A stretch of DNA of 64,000 nt, from assembly GCA_018399075.1 (NCBI GenBank), contig CP073763.1, positions 1,178,001 to 1,242,000 of the forward strand. Direction: 5' to 3'. Of the stretch, positions 43,352 through 52,349 are shown one piece after another; position 1 is the stretch's first letter, and every line of letters starts with the position of its first letter. Both the position numbers and the translations under genes were made by a program. The notes below the pieces were generated by a model, which had not been told where the DNA came from, did not search any database, and saw nothing but the letters and a program-made list of their open reading frames with translations. The stretch is from Simkaniaceae bacterium (GTDB lineage: Bacteria > Chlamydiota > Chlamydiia > Chlamydiales > Simkaniaceae).

Positions 43352-44965
43352 TCATTGATCATCTTCAAAATAAGCTGATTTAAAATCTACAAACTGAAGC
43401 TGTGATAACCGTTCTCCCTTTAGTTTTGGATTTTTAGCATAGCTCTTATTCATAGAACAGATCGGAAGAATCGGCATTTCATCCATCAAAACCTTTTCTG
43501 CTTCCATCAGTAATTTTGATCTTTCTGTTTTTCCTAAGACATAATTAGCCTGCAAAAGAAGATCTTTGAATTTTTCGTTTTCCCAATTGCATCGGTTACA
43601 AAGATCCTTTTTGTTTTTAAAGATCTGCAAAACAAACGATGGATCGGAAATTGGGGGAATAGCTCCTGTGATCGCGATCATGTAATCCCCCTGTTGAATG
43701 GAATCAATATATTCATTCCATCCAAAGAGACCTCTTAGAGAAATTTTAAAACCTAAATTCGTTCTCCATTGATCTTGAACGGCTAAACAAATTTTCTTAG
43801 CAAACTCTACTTCAGGCATATATAGAAGTTCAATTTGAGGTAGTGATTCGATGGTTTCTCCCATTTCATCAAGAGCTTCTTGCAAAAGGTCTTTTGCTAA
43901 ATCAGGGTTATTATCTTGAAAATAGGGGCCCCCTTTTAGCCTGAGGGGAAAGGGGAGGGCAGACAAGGCTGGCTCTGCTGTATCGTGAAAAACATTTTCA
44001 ACGATCCCGTCGCGGTCAATGGCGTAAGAAAGGGCTTTTCGGAGTTTACTGTTATTAAAAGGGTATTTATCAGTATTAAAGACGAAAAAATAAAGCATAC
44101 TATCTGGGGCTTTTTCTTTTAGCGTTCGATAGGAACAATCATAGGAGATTCTCATAAATGGATCTCCGACCCAATCCAAAGTCCCATTTTCAAATAGATC
44201 AAGAGCCGTTTGATGATTTTGACAAATCAGTAGATCGATTCCATCTAAGTAAACATGCTCTTGATCCCAATAACGGGGGTTTTTAACAAGTTCAATTTCA
44301 GAGTTGATGCGCCATTTCGATAGCATGAAGGGACCATTACAGACAAAACCTGGTTTTGTGCACCATCTGGGATCGCTTTCAACAACATGCCTTGGAGCGG
44401 GATAAAGAAAAGGGCTAGAAACAATTTCGAGAAAATATTGAGCAGGGTACTCTAATTCAACTGAAAGGGTTTTATCATCTAAGACGGTAATTCCAACATT
44501 TTCACTGCTGCAATTGCCTAGGAGAAATTTTTCTGCATTTTTTATCGGATAAAAGAGTTCAGGGAGGGCAGTGATCGATTTAGACTGGGGGTTGATCAGC
44601 ATTTTCCAAGCATACTCAAAATCATAGGCGGTAACTGGAGCGCCGTCACTCCATGTTGTATCTTTAAGGTGAAAAGTATAGATTTTTCCATCATCAGAAA
44701 TATCGACTGTATGCGCGACTGCTGGCATGGGCACATCACCTTCTCCTCTACGCATTAAACCCTCAAACACATACGGAATTACTTGTGATGAATTGACATA
44801 GCTTCCTTTATTGCTCGCACAATAGTGAAGAGTGGAAATATCAAAATAAAGGGGTGCCTTAAGAATATTCTTTTTTTCGGACTTTTGGGATTTTGTACTT
44901 TGCAAAATGGTGACCCCAATGATTAATGTGAGGATGAATGTTATCATTAAAAGAGATTTTTTCAT
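43352..44965 (-). CDS. oppA: Oligopeptide ABC transporter substrate-binding protein
   Basis: Periplasmic peptide-binding protein of the SBP_bac_5 family. The N-terminus has a membrane-anchor or uncleaved signal (LLMITFILTLIIGVTIL). Family motifs follow: YVFEGLMRRGEGDVPMPAVA, YTFHLKDTTWSDGAPVTAYDFEYAWK split across the domain, FNNSKLRKALSYAIDRDGIV, and the C-terminal EKVLMDEMPILPI. Length 537 is typical. It lies on the same strand as oppBCDF but is separated from oppF by a thioredoxin-fold gene on the opposite strand, so it must have its own promoter in the 44966-45153 gap. Confidence 0.93.
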   Translation of the reverse strand: MKKSLLMITFILTLIIGVTILQSTKSQKSEKKNILKAPLYFDISTLHYCASNKGSYVNSSQVIPYVFEGLMRRGEGDVPMPAVAHTVDISDDGKIYTFHLKDTTWSDGAPVTAYDFEYAWKMLINPQSKSITALPELFYPIKNAEKFLLGNCSSENVGITVLDDKTLSVELEYPAQYFLEIVSSPFLYPAPRHVVESDPRWCTKPGFVCNGPFMLSKWRINSEIELVKNPRYWDQEHVYLDGIDLLICQNHQTALDLFENGTLDWVGDPFMRISYDCSYRTLKEKAPDSMLYFFVFNTDKYPFNNSKLRKALSYAIDRDGIVENVFHDTAEPALSALPFPLRLKGGPYFQDNNPDLAKDLLQEALDEMGETIESLPQIELLYMPEVEFAKKICLAVQDQWRTNLGFKISLRGLFGWNEYIDSIQQGDYMIAITGAIPPISDPSFVLQIFKNKKDLCNRCNWENEKFKDLLLQANYVLGKTERSKLLMEAEKVLMDEMPILPICSMNKSYAKNPKLKGERLSQLQFVDFKSAYFEDDQ

Positions 44966-45153
44966 ATTGTGCCGTTAAGTTATCTGTATCCTTTATCAAA
45001 AGTTTAGGTTTTCATTTCTGTAAAGTGTAATAATGTAGAATATTATCATATTTTCTTCAAATTTTAATATGAATCCCCTCACAAATTGACTTGACATTTT
45101 TTCTAATTATCCTGCAAAAGTGATGCTTTTATGAATTTAAATAAGAGATAATT

Positions 45154-45720
45154 ATGGTTGCTAAGCCGTCAAATATGATCCCGCTGGGAACTAAAGCCTA
45201 TAATTTTAAACTTCTGGATGTGACTTCAGATGAGTTTACGACTTTAAAAGAGATTCAGTCAGATATCGGAACGGTTATTATGTTCATCCGTAACCACTGT
45301 CCCTATGTGGAGCATATCGTAGAAAGGATCCTTGATTTAGCGAGGGATTACATTCCAAAAGGGATTTCTTTTGTTGCGATTAACTCGAATGATCCAAAGA
45401 TGTATCCAGATGATACACTTGAAGAAATGAAAAAGTTCTCTGAAAAACATGATTTCCCTTTTCCTTACCTTGATGATCCAACTCAAGAAGCTGCTAAGGG
45501 TTTTGGTGCTGCTTGCACCCCAGATTTCTTTGTTTTTGATAAGGATTTAAAATGTGTTTATCGCGGGCAATTTGATGAATCACGTCCAGATAATAACCAC
45601 CCAACCACTGGTGAAAATCTTGCGGAAGCCCTAGACTGTCTTCTTTCAAATAAGAAAGTGCCTATTGATCAACACCCTAGCGTTGGGTGTAGAATTAAAT
45701 GGCGTGAGTCAGACTCCTAA
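45154..45720 (+). CDS. Thioredoxin-fold (AhpC/TSA-like) protein
   Basis: A 188-residue thioredoxin-superfamily protein. The core has IGTVIMFIRNHCPYVEHIVE with a single Cys in the NHCPY context, then SFVAINSNDPKMYPDD, FPFPYLDDPTQEAAKGFGAA and CTPDFFVFDKDLKCVYRGQFD. This belongs to a family of uncharacterised redoxins with the CPYV motif rather than true CxxC thioredoxins; it is probably cytosolic, since there is no signal peptide. It sits alone on the plus strand between oppA and oppF, convergent with oppF. Confidence 0.85.
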   Translation: MVAKPSNMIPLGTKAYNFKLLDVTSDEFTTLKEIQSDIGTVIMFIRNHCPYVEHIVERILDLARDYIPKGISFVAINSNDPKMYPDDTLEEMKKFSEKHDFPFPYLDDPTQEAAKGFGAACTPDFFVFDKDLKCVYRGQFDESRPDNNHPTTGENLAEALDCLLSNKKVPIDQHPSVGCRIKWRESDS

Positions 45721-45748
45721 ATGGATAATGTTGATCGGTAATCAGCCC

Positions 45749-46705
45749 TTAAGGGGTGACTAGATGACAAGAGACTTGATGCCCTGAAGAAATTTCACGC
45801 AGGGTTGGCCGTTTTTCAAAACAAATTTTTTCTGCCTTGGGACATCGAGTACAGAAGACGCACCCTTTTGGGGGATTGATAGGGCTGGGAACTTCTCCAG
45901 TAAGAAGAATGCATGTCCGTTTTTTTTCAATTAGAGGATCGGGAATAGGAATGGCTGAAAGGAGTCCCTGTGTATAGGGATGTAGAGGTTTATCATAAAG
46001 GTCGTGGCTTGGAGCGAGTTCCATAAGGTGGCCGAGGTACATCACTGCAACACGGGTTGATAAATATTTCACCATAGCAAGATCATGAGAGATAAAAAGG
46101 TAGGTTAGCCCCATCTCTTCTTGGAGATATTTAAGCAAGTTGACGATTTGGGCTTGAATGGAAACATCAAGGGCTGCAATGGGCTCATCGCAGACGATAA
46201 GGCGGGGATTGAGGGCGAGCGCTCGGGCAATCCCAATTCTTTGCCTTTGCCCCCCACTAAATTCATGAGGAAAACGGCGGACATATTCAGGCCTTAGACC
46301 GACAAGTTCAAGAAGCTCTTGGACCCGCTTTTGACGGTCTGAAGGATTAAGAACATTATGGATGTTTAAAGGTTCAGCGATGATTTCCCCAGCTGTCATT
46401 CGCGGATTAAGTGACGCATAAGGATCTTGGAAGATATATTGCATATCATGACGAAGTGACTTGATTGCTTTCCCTTTGTAGCAAAGAATGCTTTCTCCCT
46501 TAAAAAGGATATCTCCACTCGTCGGCTCATAAAGGCGCATCAAGGCGCGCGCTAATGCTGTTTTTCCGCAGCCTGATTCACCAACAAGGCCAAGGGTTTC
46601 TTGAGGAAAAATATCGAAAGAAATATCATCAACGGCTCGAAGCGTTTGCCCTTTATAAGAAAAGTACTTCTTGAGATTCTTGATCTGTATGAGAGGAGGG
46701 GTCAC
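45749..46705 (-). CDS. oppF: Oligopeptide ABC transporter ATP-binding protein OppF
   Basis: One of the two ATPases of the Opp importer. Walker A GESGCGKTALARAL, the Q-loop YIFQDPYASLNP, the signature SGGQRQRIGIARAL and Walker B LIVCDEPIAALD are all intact. The C-terminal oligopeptide/dipeptide extension carries the Cys-rich segment VFCTRCPKAEKICF. Length 318 is normal. The start codon overlaps the end of oppD by four bases. It is the last gene of the oppBCDF unit. Confidence 0.95.
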   Translation of the reverse strand: MTPPLIQIKNLKKYFSYKGQTLRAVDDISFDIFPQETLGLVGESGCGKTALARALMRLYEPTSGDILFKGESILCYKGKAIKSLRHDMQYIFQDPYASLNPRMTAGEIIAEPLNIHNVLNPSDRQKRVQELLELVGLRPEYVRRFPHEFSGGQRQRIGIARALALNPRLIVCDEPIAALDVSIQAQIVNLLKYLQEEMGLTYLFISHDLAMVKYLSTRVAVMYLGHLMELAPSHDLYDKPLHPYTQGLLSAIPIPDPLIEKKRTCILLTGEVPSPINPPKGCVFCTRCPKAEKICFEKRPTLREISSGHQVSCHLVTP

Positions 46706-47703
46706 TTTTTCTCCTCCTGTCTTTTAATTCGAGGGTCAAATAGCCAGCAAGAAACATTGTGGTCTTTAGAAACAAAGTGACTTTGGGGCTTTCCATCATG
46801 GCAAAGATGCATTGCATGGGGGCAGCGCTTAGCAAAAGCGCATCCTTTAATCTTCGTTGAAAGATCGGGAGGAGACCCATGAATGGAATAGAGCTTCCGT
46901 TTTGAGGGGAGGTCAAGGCGTGGAATCGAGTTAAGAAGGCGCCGGGTATAAGGATGCTTTGGAGAGCTAAATAATTCTTCGACGGGGGCACTTTCAACGA
47001 TTTCTCCTGCATACATCACGATGACTCGATCGCAAAAACCTGCAACGATACTAAAGTCGTGAGTGATGAGGATGATGCTCATCCCTTCTTTCTCCTGAAT
47101 CTCTTTTAGGAGACCAAGAATTTGTCCTTGGATTGTTACATCTAAAGCTGTTGTCGGTTCATCAGCGATCAGTATATTGGGAGAGGAGATCATTGCAATA
47201 GCTATCATGACCCGCTGCCGCATCCCTCCGCTGAGCTCATGAGGATATTGCTTTAAACGAGAAGCGGCTTCTGAAACACCGACCCTTTTAAGAAGATCAA
47301 GAGCATGTCCTTCCATCTCTTCTTTTGAAGCATTAGGGTGATGAAGGGCATAACCTTCAATAATTTGATCACCAATACGCATTGTAGGATTTAAAGAGGT
47401 CATGGGATCTTGGAAAATCATTCCAATCTCTTTTCCTCTGACTTTACGGAGTTCTCGTTCACTCTTCAGAAGGAGATCTTCCCCACGGTATATAATGCGC
47501 CCTTTATCGATTCGCGATGAAATTGAGGGGAGAAGGCGGGTTAGACTCCGTGCCATAACGGATTTTCCGCAGCCTGATTCACCAACAATCCCAAGAGTTT
47601 CACCTTGTTTGAGATGAAAACTGACGCCGCGGACAGCTGCGACTTTTCTAGAGAGTGTCAAAAATGAGGTGTGGAGGTTTTCAACTTCGAGTAAATCTTT
47701 CAT
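46702..47703 (-). CDS. oppD: Oligopeptide ABC transporter ATP-binding protein OppD
   Basis: Partner ATPase of OppF. Walker [16 protein letters not shown]-loop [12 protein letters not shown], signature [15 protein letters not shown] and Walker [14 protein letters not shown] are intact. The C-terminal Cys cluster region reads [15 protein letters not shown]. Four-base overlaps with oppC upstream and oppF downstream show tight translational coupling. Confidence 0.95.
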   Translation of the reverse strand: MKDLLEVENLHTSFLTLSRKVAAVRGVSFHLKQGETLGIVGESGCGKSVMARSLTRLLPSISSRIDKGRIIYRGEDLLLKSERELRKVRGKEIGMIFQDPMTSLNPTMRIGDQIIEGYALHHPNASKEEMEGHALDLLKRVGVSEAASRLKQYPHELSGGMRQRVMIAIAMISSPNILIADEPTTALDVTIQGQILGLLKEIQEKEGMSIILITHDFSIVAGFCDRVIVMYAGEIVESAPVEELFSSPKHPYTRRLLNSIPRLDLPSKRKLYSIHGSPPDLSTKIKGCAFAKRCPHAMHLCHDGKPQSHFVSKDHNVSCWLFDPRIKRQEEKK

Positions 47704-48605
47704 GTCCGAAGCCTTGGGTCAAAAGCATCTCGAATCCCATCGCCTAGAAGGTTGAGGGAGAGCATAGTAATACTAATAAAAATAGCGGGAAAAAAGAGGC
47801 GCCATGGATAATATCGAAGAGCTGAAAGGCCATCGCTTGCCATTGTTCCCCAACTGGCAATGGGTGCTTGAACACCAAGTCCTAAAAAGCTTAAAAAGGC
47901 TTCGGTAAAAATAGCAGCAGGGATAGTAAGTGTCATAGTGGTAATAATTGAACCGATGGAATTAGGGATCAAATGTCGGAAGAGAACCCGCCATTTGCTG
48001 GCACCAAGCATATAGGCAGCAACAACAAAGTCATTTTGTTTGATCTGTAAAATTTGTCCTCGGACAATCCGGGCCATATTAATCCAGCCCGTAATCGTTA
48101 GGGCTACAATAATAGTTGTGACTCCAGGTTTCATAATGACCATTAGCAAGATAACAATCAGAAGATGGGGGAGAGAATAGAGAATATCAGAAAAGCGCAT
48201 CATAAATTCTTCAGTCTTCCCTCCAATGAGTCCAGCAAAGGCCCCATAAAATACACCAATGGCCATATCAATCACGGCAGCAGCAATACCGACAAAAAGT
48301 GAAATGCGGGCACCCCACCATATACGAGTAAAGAGGTCTCTTCCGAGTTCATCTGTACCAAACCAAAAGCGACTGGATGGGGACTGGTTTTTCAAAGCTA
48401 AGTGCGTTTCATAGTAGGTATGGCCGCTAATAAAGGGGATAATAATTGCGCTTACAATAAAGAAGATCAATACAAAAAGACCCAAAAGTGCAGGGCGGTT
48501 TGATCGAAGACGTTTCCATGCATCTTTCCAGTAAGAGACGCCTTTTTCAGAGATCTCTTCAGTAAGAGGGGGAAGCTTATCGATTAGAATTTCACTTTCT
48601 TTCAT
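47700..48605 (-). CDS. oppC: Oligopeptide ABC transporter permease OppC
   Basis: Inner-membrane permease with six predicted helices and the N-terminal OppC_N segment (WKDAWKRLRSNRPALLGLFV). The pore-domain motif RFWFGTDELGRDLFTRIWWG and the EAA loop region ASFLGLGVQAPIASWG-like sequence (FLSFLGLGVQAPIASWGTM) are typical. Length 301. It overlaps oppB and oppD by four bases each. Confidence 0.95.
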   Translation of the reverse strand: MKESEILIDKLPPLTEEISEKGVSYWKDAWKRLRSNRPALLGLFVLIFFIVSAIIIPFISGHTYYETHLALKNQSPSSRFWFGTDELGRDLFTRIWWGARISLFVGIAAAVIDMAIGVFYGAFAGLIGGKTEEFMMRFSDILYSLPHLLIVILLMVIMKPGVTTIIVALTITGWINMARIVRGQILQIKQNDFVVAAYMLGASKWRVLFRHLIPNSIGSIITTMTLTIPAAIFTEAFLSFLGLGVQAPIASWGTMASDGLSALRYYPWRLFFPAIFISITMLSLNLLGDGIRDAFDPRLRT

Positions 48606-49543
48606 TCGACAATCGCCTTTGATTTAGTCATTTGGATCCTGGGGTCAAGGAGAGTATATAAAAGATCAACCATAAAGACGGAGAGCATTAGGATGGCGCT
48701 ATAAAAGACAGTAACACCCATAATAACGGTATAATCGCGATTGGTGATACTGGTAACAAACCACCCACCAAGACCGGGAATTCCAAATATTTTCTCTACG
48801 ATAAAACTTCCAGTTAGTATGGCACTCGCAAGGGGACCAATATAGGTAACAACAGGAAGAAGGCTATTTTTCAAAACATGTTTTAGAACAACTTGAATGG
48901 TTGAAAGTCCTTTTGAACGGGCTGTTTGAACATAATCTTGTTCTAGAACCTCTACCATGTTTGCTCGGGTTAATCGTGCAATAAAGGCAGTTGGGAGGGC
49001 TGCAAGGGATAACGCGGGAAGAACCGTATGCGCAAAGCCACCCCATCTTGCAACGGGAAAAAGATCAAGCTTCATTGCAAAAAGATATTGAAGGAATGTG
49101 GCCATAATAAAGTTGGGAACAGAGATCCCAATAACGGCGATAATCATCGCAAGATGGTCTTGCCATCTTGAGCGACGAACGGCAGCTATGGTTCCAAGAA
49201 TAATTCCCGAAAAAAGGGCAATACATATCGCTTCCAACCCTAAAATAAGAGAAACAGGAAAGCCTTCACGGATAATATCATTGACAGTTCGCCCCTCATA
49301 TTTAAAAGAAGGCCCGAGATCCCAGGTAATTAACCCCTTCAGATATTTTACATATTGAATGTACCAGGGTTGATCAAGTCCATAGTGAGCATACATGCTC
49401 TTCATAATCTCTTCAGGGACTGCTTGCTCTTGCATAAAAGGATCACCTGGAGCCGCTTGCATTAAGAAAAAAGTCATTGTGGCTACAAGAAATAAGGAGA
49501 CTACAAGAATTAAAATCTTCCTAGCTAAATATTTTTTCTTCAT
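48602..49543 (-). CDS. oppB: Oligopeptide ABC transporter permease OppB
   Basis: Inner-membrane permease, first gene of oppBCDF. It begins with a membrane helix (ILILVVSLFLVATMTFFLM), then the family motif PGDPFMQEQAVPEE, and later ARLTRANMVEVLEQDYVQTA followed by RSKGLSTIQVVLKHVLKN, the coupling loop region. I prefer ATG 49543; a GTG at 49552 would add three residues, and neither has a clear ribosome site. A promoter overlapping that of the divergent aldolase gene lies just upstream. Confidence 0.93.
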   Translation of the reverse strand: MKKKYLARKILILVVSLFLVATMTFFLMQAAPGDPFMQEQAVPEEIMKSMYAHYGLDQPWYIQYVKYLKGLITWDLGPSFKYEGRTVNDIIREGFPVSLILGLEAICIALFSGIILGTIAAVRRSRWQDHLAMIIAVIGISVPNFIMATFLQYLFAMKLDLFPVARWGGFAHTVLPALSLAALPTAFIARLTRANMVEVLEQDYVQTARSKGLSTIQVVLKHVLKNSLLPVVTYIGPLASAILTGSFIVEKIFGIPGLGGWFVTSITNRDYTVIMGVTVFYSAILMLSVFMVDLLYTLLDPRIQMTKSKAIVE

Positions 49544-49572
49544 TAGTACCACGATTAAATATTGTCACTATG

Positions 49573-49601
49573 AATTTAAGCGCATTTTGAAATTTTGTCA
49601 A
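49573..49601 (-). promoter_or_regulatory. Promoter of oppBCDF, overlapping the divergent fbaB promoter
   Basis: On the minus strand TTGACA (49601-49596) is a perfect -35 box, with TAAATT (49578-49573) 17 bases away. Its -35 box overlaps that of the divergent promoter within a 17-base perfect palindrome at 49590-49606. Confidence 0.5.
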
Positions 49602-49606
49602 AATTT
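49590..49606. promoter_or_regulatory. 17-base perfect palindrome over two divergent -35 boxes (possible operator)
   Basis: AAATTTTG-T-CAAAATTT, an uninterrupted inverted repeat centred on 49598. Both the oppB and the fbaB -35 boxes fall inside it, so a protein bound here would affect both directions. Confidence 0.4.
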
Positions 49607-49623
49607 AGAAATTTGGTTATACT
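49595..49623 (+). promoter_or_regulatory. Promoter of the class I aldolase gene
   Basis: TTGTCA at 49595-49600 and TATACT at 49618-49623 with a 17-base spacer, each one mismatch from consensus. The -10 box ends 28 bases before ATG 49652. Confidence 0.6.
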
Positions 49624-49651
49624 CGAGATAATTCATAACTGGAGAATTAAT

Positions 49652-50707
49652 ATGGATCACTCAAAGATTGAATCACTACTTGGCGGGAAAGCAAAAGATC
49701 TACTAGAACATAGATGTAAAACGGTAGGGAAAGAGCGTTTGCATCTTCCTGGCCCTGATTGGGTTGATCGAATTTTTTCTGGTTCTGATCGTCCGACCCA
49801 GGTTCTCCAAAGTATGCAGGAAATTTTGAGCGCAGGCCGGCTAGGAGGGACAGGATATCTCTCTATCCTTCCTGTTGATCAGGGAATTGAACATACAGCT
49901 GGGGCCTCATTTGCACCAAACCCCGACTACTTTGATCCTGAAAATATTGTGAAACTTGCGATTGAAGGGGGCTGTAATGCTGTTGCTTCCACTTTAGGCG
50001 TTCTTGGTTCAGTCGCTCGAAAATATGCCCATAAAATCCCTTTTATTTTAAAATTTAACCATAATGAACTCCTAACCTATCCAAATACGTATGATCAAAT
50101 ACAGTTTGGTTCTATTGAGCAAGCCTACGAAATGGGATGTCGCGCAGTTGGTGCGACGATTTATTTTGGATCATCCGAAAGCGACAGACAAATTGTTGAG
50201 GTTTCTCAAGCTTTTGAAAGAGCTCATGAGCTCGGCATGGTGACTATTCTCTGGTGTTACCTTCGCAATTCAAAATTCAAAACCGATAAGCAAGATTACC
50301 ACACCGCTGCAGACCTCACAGGTCAAGCTAATCATCTCGGAGTAACTATTCAAGCTGATATTATCAAACAAAAGCTTCCAGAGTGTAATGGAGGCTTTAA
50401 AGATCTTAAGTTCGGCAAGCAGACTGAAAAGATGTATACCGAGCTTTGTTCTGATCACCCCATTGATCTCACCCGCTACCAAGTGGTCAATAATTATATG
50501 GGACGAATGGGACTGATCAATTCTGGTGGCGCCTCAGGCGAAAATGATCTCGCACAAGCCGTAGAAACCGCTGTTATTAATAAGAGGGCAGGTGGCATGG
50601 GGCTTATCTCTGGGCGAAAGGCATTCCAAAAGCCTTTAAAAGAAGGTATAGAACTTCTCAATGCTATTCAATCTGTCTATCTCGACGATAAGATCATTAT
50701 CGCTTGA
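49652..50707 (+). CDS. fbaB: Class I fructose-bisphosphate aldolase, DhnA/FbaB type
   Basis: Glycolytic and gluconeogenic enzyme splitting fructose 1,6-bisphosphate by a Schiff-base mechanism. Motifs: [20 protein letters not shown] near residues 66-85, [15 protein letters not shown], and [10 protein letters not shown] with the probable Schiff-base lysine at about residue 239. The C-terminal glycine-rich phosphate site is [18 protein letters not shown] chose ATG 49652 with GGAG seven bases upstream; the longer frame begins inside the promoter. Length 351 matches the DhnA family. The gene has its own promoter and terminator. Confidence 0.94.
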   Translation: MDHSKIESLLGGKAKDLLEHRCKTVGKERLHLPGPDWVDRIFSGSDRPTQVLQSMQEILSAGRLGGTGYLSILPVDQGIEHTAGASFAPNPDYFDPENIVKLAIEGGCNAVASTLGVLGSVARKYAHKIPFILKFNHNELLTYPNTYDQIQFGSIEQAYEMGCRAVGATIYFGSSESDRQIVEVSQAFERAHELGMVTILWCYLRNSKFKTDKQDYHTAADLTGQANHLGVTIQADIIKQKLPECNGGFKDLKFGKQTEKMYTELCSDHPIDLTRYQVVNNYMGRMGLINSGGASGENDLAQAVETAVINKRAGGMGLISGRKAFQKPLKEGIELLNAIQSVYLDDKIIIA

Positions 50708-50721
50708 TTATTTAACATGTT

Positions 50722-50756
50722 AAAGCCCTGGGCTAGATGCCCTAGGCTTTTCTTTG
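50722..50756 (+). terminator. Intrinsic terminator after fbaB
   Basis: An imperfect 12-base stem (AAAGCCCTGGGC with GCCCTAGGCTTT, two mismatches inside) and a 5-base loop, then TTCTTT. Confidence 0.8.
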
Positions 50757-50861
50757 GCCAAACAAGCAAATCTTATAATAAACCTTTAAATCACTAACAA
50801 CAAAAGACTTGAGTATTTCCGTCTTTTGTAAATCATTCTATATAAATAAGTTATAGTTTTA

Positions 50862-50891
50862 TTTCAAATTAATTTAAAATTTTGTTATAAT
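50862..50891 (+). promoter_or_regulatory. Promoter for the paired unknown genes
   Basis: A perfect TATAAT at 50886-50891 with a weak -35 candidate TTTCAA at 50862-50867 (18-base spacer). The region is very AT-rich, and the -10 box ends 34 bases before the start codon at 50926. Confidence 0.5.
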
Positions 50892-50907
50892 ATTAGGAAT
50901 AAAACAA

Positions 50908-50931
50908 AAGAGGGAGGTTAATAAGATGGAA
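50908..50931 (+). repeat. 24-base direct repeat across a start codon, copy 1
   Basis: Identical to 51488-51511. It contains the ribosome site GGGAGG and the ATG plus the next codon of the gene at 50926. Confidence 0.85.
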
Positions 50932-51471
50932 ACGTTATCACGTGATTCAAGCTTATTAGATTATACTAGTCTTAGTACCAAAGGCTTAAATTCTGAAAGT
51001 ACAACTCTTCAGAATCCATGGGAAAATGACACATCTATTCTAAGCTTCGGTTTTTCTTCAGAAATCGAGCAAGCCGGTTTTAATCAAGATAATAGTTCTT
51101 TATTATTAAGCATTTATGAAGTTGCTTTGGGTGCAATTAACTTGGTTGGGGCTTTGTTTGAAGGGCTTAATGATTGTTTTCATGAGCTTTCTCAATGCAT
51201 TCTTGAAGTCATTACTCCTACTAAAGAGAAGTCTGTTCCTAATTTAGTACAGAGAGAGTTTAGCCAAATAGATCGTAAATCATTACTCAGTAAGCTAAAG
51301 CCTATTTTAGGTGGCGATCAGATACTTGCTAGTATGATCAGTTCACAGATTGTCAAATGCGGATCTTATAGTTCAGCAATCGATTATTTAACAAGTGAAG
51401 TTCAAGCTAAGCGTATTACTGATGAACAATTTGCTACTATACAAAGTGAGCTTTATTCAGAGGTAAAATAA
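50926..51471 (+). CDS. Hypothetical protein with bilobed hydrophobic segment, paralogue-like to the next gene
   Basis: A 181-residue protein. A Ser/Leu/Thr-rich N-terminus (about 1-60) is followed by a hydrophobic stretch (LLLSIYEVALGAINLVGALF) and then a helical C-terminal domain (LLSKLKPILGGDQILASMIS, SSAIDYLTSEVQA). The C-terminal domain resembles that of the next gene (KIQAVVKDDVSASMITAYI, SSIDNAIDTVSV). The two genes also share an identical 24-base start region, so I infer an old tandem duplication or reuse of one translation-start module. No known family; secretion by type III is possible but not shown. Confidence 0.72.
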   Translation: METLSRDSSLLDYTSLSTKGLNSESTTLQNPWENDTSILSFGFSSEIEQAGFNQDNSSLLLSIYEVALGAINLVGALFEGLNDCFHELSQCILEVITPTKEKSVPNLVQREFSQIDRKSLLSKLKPILGGDQILASMISSQIVKCGSYSSAIDYLTSEVQAKRITDEQFATIQSELYSEVK

Positions 51472-51487
51472 ATTAAAGATATAATAG

Positions 51488-51511
51488 AAGAGGGAGGTTA
51501 ATAAGATGGAA
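51488..51511 (+). repeat. 24-base direct repeat across a start codon, copy 2
   Basis: Identical to 50908-50931, including ribosome site, spacer, ATG and the second codon of the gene at 51506. Confidence 0.85.
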
Positions 51512-52249
51512 TCTGTAAAACAAGGTTCTAGTTCAGTAGATTATTCACAATGTTCTGATCAAACGTTAGTTCAACGCGAAGGTCAATTAGAGCGACAAAA
51601 GAATAGGATTGAAAATCCATTGTCATCTTGGACAGTTGTTCATGAGACAGACTCATGGTTGGAAACAATTGGAAAAGTTGCTTTGCAAGTGATTACATTG
51701 AGAGCATCTGTAGGAATCCCGAGACTTCTTGAGTATTTTTTCCACAAGCCAGATAAAAATGAACTTCATGAAATCCAATCTGAAATTAATGCTGTTGCCA
51801 CCGAAAAGCTTAGTAGAGTGCTAGAAAGACAAGAAACAACCCCGAATACCCCTGCTAATTCAGCACCAGTGAGTGAAAGTCCCAAGGTAAAGCCTGCGGC
51901 TCCTATTGATATAGATGCAGCTCGCGCTAAAAAAATGAGAGGACAAATCGAAAGAGATGCGCTACGAGGGATCAATAGTGTAGATTTTCAAGAGAAGATC
52001 CAGGCGGTTGTTAAGGATGATGTTTCAGCCAGTATGATTACTGCATACATTCAAGGTGCTTCATCGATTGATAATGCAATAGATACGGTAAGTGTTACAA
52101 GAATACTAAATCCATCACAGCTGAAAGAAGTAGAAAAGATCGTAGATGAAGCAACTTCTCCAAGAATCATTACTGAATTTGGTATTTTAGTTGAGCAGTA
52201 TGGATTAGAGTTTGCGCAGAAAGTATTTCCTCCAAACCAGTCTGCTTAA
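51506..52249 (+). CDS. Hypothetical protein sharing modules with two other proteins in the window
   Basis: A 247-residue protein without signal peptide. Residues about 40-75 hold the DSWLETIGKVALQVITLRAS motif, also found in the protein at 3152-4183 (DSFLKIIGKIAFACMTLTAS). A Pro/Thr/Ser-rich linker (about 110-135) leads to a C-terminal helical domain like that of the preceding gene. So it looks like a mosaic of two local modules. No known function. A large hairpin follows the stop codon. Confidence 0.72.
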   Translation: MESVKQGSSSVDYSQCSDQTLVQREGQLERQKNRIENPLSSWTVVHETDSWLETIGKVALQVITLRASVGIPRLLEYFFHKPDKNELHEIQSEINAVATEKLSRVLERQETTPNTPANSAPVSESPKVKPAAPIDIDAARAKKMRGQIERDALRGINSVDFQEKIQAVVKDDVSASMITAYIQGASSIDNAIDTVSVTRILNPSQLKEVEKIVDEATSPRIITEFGILVEQYGLEFAQKVFPPNQSA

Positions 52250-52277
52250 TGCGTTGCATTAAGGTGGAAAGAGACAC

Positions 52278-52319
52278 ATTTATGCCGAAATGAAAAATAG
52301 AATGCATTTCGGTATAAAT
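52278..52319 (+). terminator. Long hairpin between convergent genes (possible bidirectional terminator)
   Basis: A 15-base stem with one G-U pair (52278-52292 with 52305-52319) around a 12-base loop, located between the stop codons of the gene ending at 52249 and the convergent gene ending at 52350. The T-tracts on either side are poor, so efficiency is uncertain. Confidence 0.55.
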
Positions 52320-52349
52320 ATTCTCTAATTCTTAGCTTGCTACTGCGAT

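Noticed and set aside
45747-45756. CCCTTAAGGG palindrome near the oppF stop
   Set aside because: Too short and without a T-tract; I do not call it a terminator.
49595-49651. 19-codon extension of the aldolase
   Set aside because: It overlaps the -35 and -10 boxes of its own promoter, while ATG 49652 has GGAG at good spacing.
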